Shown here piece after piece: positions 60,690 to 64,000 of a DNA stretch of 64,000 nt. A model generated the notes under the pieces. The model searched no databases. It had not been told where the DNA came from and worked only from the letters and a program-made list of their open reading frames with translations. The translations under genes and the position numbers were made by a program. The stretch's first letter is position 1; each line of letters opens with the position of its first letter. This stretch comes from UBA8437 sp963694825 (lineage in GTDB: Bacteria > Planctomycetota > Planctomycetia > Planctomycetales > Planctomycetaceae). The stretch is from assembly GCA_963694825.1 (NCBI GenBank), contig CAVOEV010000002.1, forward strand, positions 1-64,000, read 5' to 3'.

Positions 60690-62180
60690 ATGTCGAAGTA
60701 CGTCTTGGCATTGGACCAGGGGACCACATCCAGCCGGGCGATTGTATTCGACGAGTCGGCTCGCGCGGTGGGAATGTCTCAGCAGGAGTTTCCTCAGATT
60801 TATCCTCAACCCGGCCATGTCGAGCACGATCCCGAGGCGATCTGGGAGTCTCAGTTGTCGACAGCCCGTCGTGCGTTGGTGGAGGCCGGGATCACGGCGA
60901 GCGATTTGGCAGGCGTGGGGATAGCCAACCAGCGTGAGACGACGGTGTTGTGGGAGCGGGAGAGTGGTCGGCCGGTCGCCAACGCGATCGTGTGGCAGAG
61001 TCGAGTGACGGCCGAGCGGTGTGCGAAGTTGAAGAGTGAGGGCTACGAGGAGTTGGTCCGTGCCAAGACCGGACTCGTGCTCGATCCCTACTTCTCGGGC
61101 ACCAAGATCGCCCACTTGCTCGACGAAATCGACGGTCTCAGGTCTCGAGCCGAGCGTGGCGATGTATTGTTCGGGACGATCGACTCGTTTCTGGCTTGGC
61201 GATTGACCGGTGGAAAGTGTCATGTCACGGACGTCAGCAATGCCAGCCGGACCCTGTTGCTGAACATCCACACTCTGGATTGGGACGACGAATTGTTGTC
61301 GATGTTGGGGGTGCCTCGAGCGATGTTGCCCGAGGTGGTTGAGTCATCGGGGGTGATTGGCGAGATCGACTCGGAGATCCTCGGTGGTCCGGTGGTGTTG
61401 TCGGGGATGGCCGGTGACCAGCAGGCGGCGACGTTTGGGCAGGCCTGTTTTCAGGTGGGTGAGGCCAAGAACACTTACGGCACCGGTTGCTTCATGTTGA
61501 TGAACACTGGGACCGAAGCGGTGCGATCTGACGGAGGTCTGTTGACGACCGTGGGATGGAGTCTCGAGGGCGAGGTGACCTACTGCCTGGAGGGTGCGGT
61601 GTTTGTCGGTGGTGCGGTCGTGCAGTGGCTCAGGGACGGGTTGGGACTGATTTCGGAAGCTGCCGAGATCGAGGGTCTGGCGGCGGAGTGTGAATCGACA
61701 GACGGAGTCTACCTGGTGCCAGCGTTCGTCGGTCTGGGGGCCCCGTACTGGGATCCGGCGGCTCGAGGGACACTGATCGGGATCACCCGCGGAACGGCTC
61801 GACCGCAGTTGGCCCGGGCGGCCTTGGAATCGATCGCCTACCAGAGTCGGGATCTGCTGGAGTTGATGGAGGTTGAGGCGGGTGTGAAGCTGAGCGGTTT
61901 GCGGGTCGATGGGGGCGCTGCGGCCAACGACTTGCTGATGCAGTTCCAGGCCGACCTGTTGGATGTTGATGTCCTGCGGCCCGAGGTTCTCGAGACGACA
62001 GCCTTGGGTGCTGCCCGGCTGGCAGGGTTGGCCACTGGTCTTTGGCAGAGCACCGACGAGATTACACGGGCGTGGCAGTTGGAGAGGCGATTCCAATCCG
62101 AGATGGACGCTGTTGAGCGGGAATCGTTGTATTCGGGATGGCAGCGAGCGGTCGAGCGGTCGCGGGATTGGGCCGAGTGA
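60690..62180 (+). CDS. glpK: Glycerol kinase
   Basis: 496 residues, as in E. coli. It starts KYVLALDQGTTSSRAIVFDE (phosphate 1 loop), with VGIANQRETTVLWERESGRP, the DQQAATFGQACF block, KNTYGTGCFMLMNTG and the FGGY signature region LRVDGGAAANDLLMQFQADL. It phosphorylates glycerol to glycerol 3-phosphate, which links to gpsA and plsY in this window. Confidence 0.97.
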   Translation: MSKYVLALDQGTTSSRAIVFDESARAVGMSQQEFPQIYPQPGHVEHDPEAIWESQLSTARRALVEAGITASDLAGVGIANQRETTVLWERESGRPVANAIVWQSRVTAERCAKLKSEGYEELVRAKTGLVLDPYFSGTKIAHLLDEIDGLRSRAERGDVLFGTIDSFLAWRLTGGKCHVTDVSNASRTLLLNIHTLDWDDELLSMLGVPRAMLPEVVESSGVIGEIDSEILGGPVVLSGMAGDQQAATFGQACFQVGEAKNTYGTGCFMLMNTGTEAVRSDGGLLTTVGWSLEGEVTYCLEGAVFVGGAVVQWLRDGLGLISEAAEIEGLAAECESTDGVYLVPAFVGLGAPYWDPAARGTLIGITRGTARPQLARAALESIAYQSRDLLELMEVEAGVKLSGLRVDGGAAANDLLMQFQADLLDVDVLRPEVLETTALGAARLAGLATGLWQSTDEITRAWQLERRFQSEMDAVERESLYSGWQRAVERSRDWAE

Positions 62181-62231
62181 AGTACCGCGGGTCGCGGTGT
62201 TCGGCTAGGATCGGTCACGCCTGAGGGACGA

Positions 62232-63641
62232 ATGCCCATGCCACGTGATTTTGCCACCGAGAGTCTTTCTCACGACCCGATCCATGGGTACATCCCGTTT
62301 GTTTCGAAGAGTGCATTGCCGGCGGGGGAGGTGGCCGAGCAGGAACTGATCGATCATCCGTGGGTACAGCGTCTGCGTCAGATTCATCAATTGCAGAGTG
62401 CTTGGTGGGTGTTTCCGTCGGCCGAACACATGCGGTTTCAGCACGTGCTGGGGGCCATGCACCTGGCCAGCCAGGCGATTGAAGCTTGGTACGATTCGCT
62501 GGTCGCTTCGTGCGACAACGTGCCATCGCGGGCTCATGTCGAGAGCCTGGTGCGTTTGGCCGCTTTGTTGCACGACGTCGGCCACGGGCCATTCGGTCAT
62601 TTCTTCGACGACCATTTCCTGGCCGACTTCGACCTCACTCACGAAGACCTGGGAGCCCAGATCATCGAGGAGGAGTTGGGCGAGTTGATCCGCGGAGTGC
62701 GGCGGAATCCCAATGGTCAGTTGCAGCCGTTGGAGGAACTGGATCCGAGGCAGGTGGCTTGGTTGATCCGTCGGCCGCGTACTGGGGAGCAGATCGAGGG
62801 GACTCCGGATTGGCTGTGCAAGTTGCGTTCACTGTTCAGTGGCATCTACACCGTCGACAACATGGACTTTGTGCTTCGGGACGCCTACATGACCGGGTAC
62901 AACGTCCGGGCGTTCGATCTGCCGCGACTGTTGCACTACAGCTTTTTCACTCCACAGGGACTGACCATTCATTCTCGCGGCCTGGCTACGCTGGTCAACT
63001 TTATCGAGATTCGCGCCAACCTGTTCAGGACCGTCTATTTCCATCGCACCGTTCGAGCGTTGGACCTGTCACTGGAGCAGGTCTTTCCGGAAACGATGCA
63101 GCGGCTGTTTCCGTGGAATCCGAGCGAGCATCTTGAGGAGTACCGCCGGTTGACCGAGTCGAGTTTTCTGGTCGACGTGGGACGCTGGTCGCAGTCGGAA
63201 GACTCACAGACGCGGGACCTGGGCGAGCGTTGGGCGAGGATTCTGAGGCGGGATGTGGCTTGGAAGCTGGCGTGCGAGCGGATCTTGCATTTTCGGTTGG
63301 GTGAATCGGAGCGGACGACGATTTTTTCGGAACCGGAACTGGTCGAGACTCGAGTGCGTCGGGCGTTGCCTTCGGCACTGTCCGAGATCCCGATGCGGGT
63401 GGATGTGGCTCGCCACTATCATCGGCCCAGCGGCCCGTTGCCGGCCGGAGGCCAGAATTTTCTGTTGGATCTCTCGGACTCGACACCGTTGCCACTGAAT
63501 GACGACGAGTTGTTTGCCCAACTCCCCACCAGTTTTTCGATCTTCCGCATCTACTCGACCGATCATTCTCATGACGGACCGCTCAATGTCGCTCTGAATT
63601 CCGTGATCGGCGACGTCGACGACGCCAAGACGAACATGTGA
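62232..63641 (+). CDS. HD domain phosphohydrolase (SAMHD1/dGTPase-like)
   Basis: 469 residues. HDPIHGYIPFVSKS, VQRLRQIHQLQSAWWVFPSA, HMRFQHVLGAMHLASQA and LAALLHDVGHGPFGHFFDDH carry the H...HD...D metal ligands, and DNMDFVLRDAYMTGYN follows as in SAMHD1-like proteins of the COG1078 type. It likely hydrolyses a dNTP or another nucleotide. GAGGG precedes the start; ATG at 62232 or 62238. Confidence 0.92.
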   Translation: MPMPRDFATESLSHDPIHGYIPFVSKSALPAGEVAEQELIDHPWVQRLRQIHQLQSAWWVFPSAEHMRFQHVLGAMHLASQAIEAWYDSLVASCDNVPSRAHVESLVRLAALLHDVGHGPFGHFFDDHFLADFDLTHEDLGAQIIEEELGELIRGVRRNPNGQLQPLEELDPRQVAWLIRRPRTGEQIEGTPDWLCKLRSLFSGIYTVDNMDFVLRDAYMTGYNVRAFDLPRLLHYSFFTPQGLTIHSRGLATLVNFIEIRANLFRTVYFHRTVRALDLSLEQVFPETMQRLFPWNPSEHLEEYRRLTESSFLVDVGRWSQSEDSQTRDLGERWARILRRDVAWKLACERILHFRLGESERTTIFSEPELVETRVRRALPSALSEIPMRVDVARHYHRPSGPLPAGGQNFLLDLSDSTPLPLNDDELFAQLPTSFSIFRIYSTDHSHDGPLNVALNSVIGDVDDAKTNM

Positions 63642-63846
63642 GTGAGGGTCACACTGCCGGGGACCAGGATTCGGCCTGTCGGTGAACGTGGGTGTTGAAG
63701 CCAACGGCTGTCCGGTTAGGGACTCTGTAGCGGTTTTGCCGCCGGTCGTTCAGGCCGACGGCCGGTCGGGGTCCTGATGGTAGCGATTGTGCGGGCGTCA
63801 GTGGTCGAACTGTCTTTGCGGCCGTCGGTCGTCGATACGATGGACG

Positions 63847-64000
63847 ATGATCGATATCGACGCAGAACTGCTCGACCTCGACGCCGGCTGGCGTGAGGTG
63901 TTGGAAGCGTACCGGATGGTCGAGGTGACCGAGTCGGGCGCCGCGGTTGGGGCGAGTGTGCCGGGCGACATGAGTTTTGAGGAGTTGGAGGCCGAGTCGG
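63847..64000 (+). CDS. Start of an unidentified gene, truncated by the window
   Basis: An ATG at 63847 opens a frame to the window end (51 codons): MIDIDAELLDLDAGWREVLE, then an acidic, Val/Ser/Gly region. GC-rich spacing and acid-rich start fit a planctomycete gene, but the family cannot be told. The 205-base gap before it holds only GC-rich repeats of ggccg/ccggtc type. Confidence 0.5.
   Translation, partial: MIDIDAELLDLDAGWREVLEAYRMVEVTESGAAVGASVPGDMSFEELEAES

Noticed and set aside
59562..61271. 569-codon minus-strand frame across the sulfatase and glycerol kinase
   Set aside because: It runs antisense through two well-conserved genes and shows no family signature.
1..64000. tRNA, rRNA, CRISPR, insertion sequence or prophage
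   Set aside because: I looked through the gaps for tRNA T-arm patterns, direct-repeat arrays, transposase motifs and terminal inverted repeats and found none.

Overview
This 64 kb window is bacterial chromosome and almost certainly planctomycete (Planctomycetota). Direct signs are two PSCyt2/PSD1 (DUF1549/DUF1553) proteins with a DUF1501 partner, a sigma factor of the type found in Rhodopirellula and Verrucomicrobium, a small basic protein of the Planctomycetes-Verrucomicrobia-Chlamydiae group, a sulfatase, a ribosomal operon without rpsD or rpmD, and heptose/LPS genes that imply a Gram-negative envelope. The DNA is GC-rich, GTG starts are common and many genes overlap by 1-4 bases. I see no rRNA, tRNA, CRISPR array, insertion sequence or prophage.

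Region 1 (1-14.7 kb, + strand) is the S10-spc-alpha ribosomal protein supercluster: rplD (partial), rplW, rplB, rpsS, rplV, rpsC, rplP, rpmC, rpsQ, rplN, rplX, rplE, rpsZ, rpsH, rplF, rplR, rpsE, rplO, secY, map, rpmJ, rpsM, rpsK, rpoA, rplQ, then a small HELYH metallopeptidase-like gene. rpmD, adk, infA and rpsD are missing from their usual places. S5 has a Gly/Arg-rich N-terminal extension, L17 has an internal insertion and a long acidic tail, and rpsC and rplP overlap by 62 bases.

Region 2 (14.7-24 kb, - strand) holds a class V aminotransferase/cysteine desulfurase, moaA, moaE and moaD (molybdenum cofactor), a YdiJ-like FAD/Fe-S oxidoreductase translationally coupled to moaD, two membrane proteins, folE, a LON-domain protein and a DUF309 protein. 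Region 3 (24-32.4 kb) has nth and dcd on +, then on - a 1240-residue membrane/TPR protein, serS, an FHA protein and an SDR.

Region 4 (32.4-38.8 kb, + strand) is the most unusual part: a PSCyt2-PSD1 protein, a DUF1501 protein, a sigma-70 family factor, and, overlapping the sigma stop by 4 bases, a second PSCyt2-PSD1 protein that carries an anti-sigma-like N-terminus and one membrane segment. It looks like a sigma/anti-sigma switch whose sensor is a planctomycete cytochrome-like domain.

Region 5 (38.8-64 kb) is housekeeping and envelope: ligA, a small membrane protein, an SDR, gmd, a PMT/ArnT-like glycosyltransferase with folP, gpsA, a predicted outer-surface protein coupled to a GlmU-like uridylyltransferase, prs, a GH3-family protein, a small basic protein, a sodium:solute symporter with a small coupled membrane protein, nrdR, hldE, waaF, plsY, an acetyltransferase, a sulfatase, glpK, an HD phosphohydrolase and the start of an unidentified gene. 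gpsA, plsY and glpK all act on glycerol 3-phosphate; hldE and waaF build the LPS inner core.
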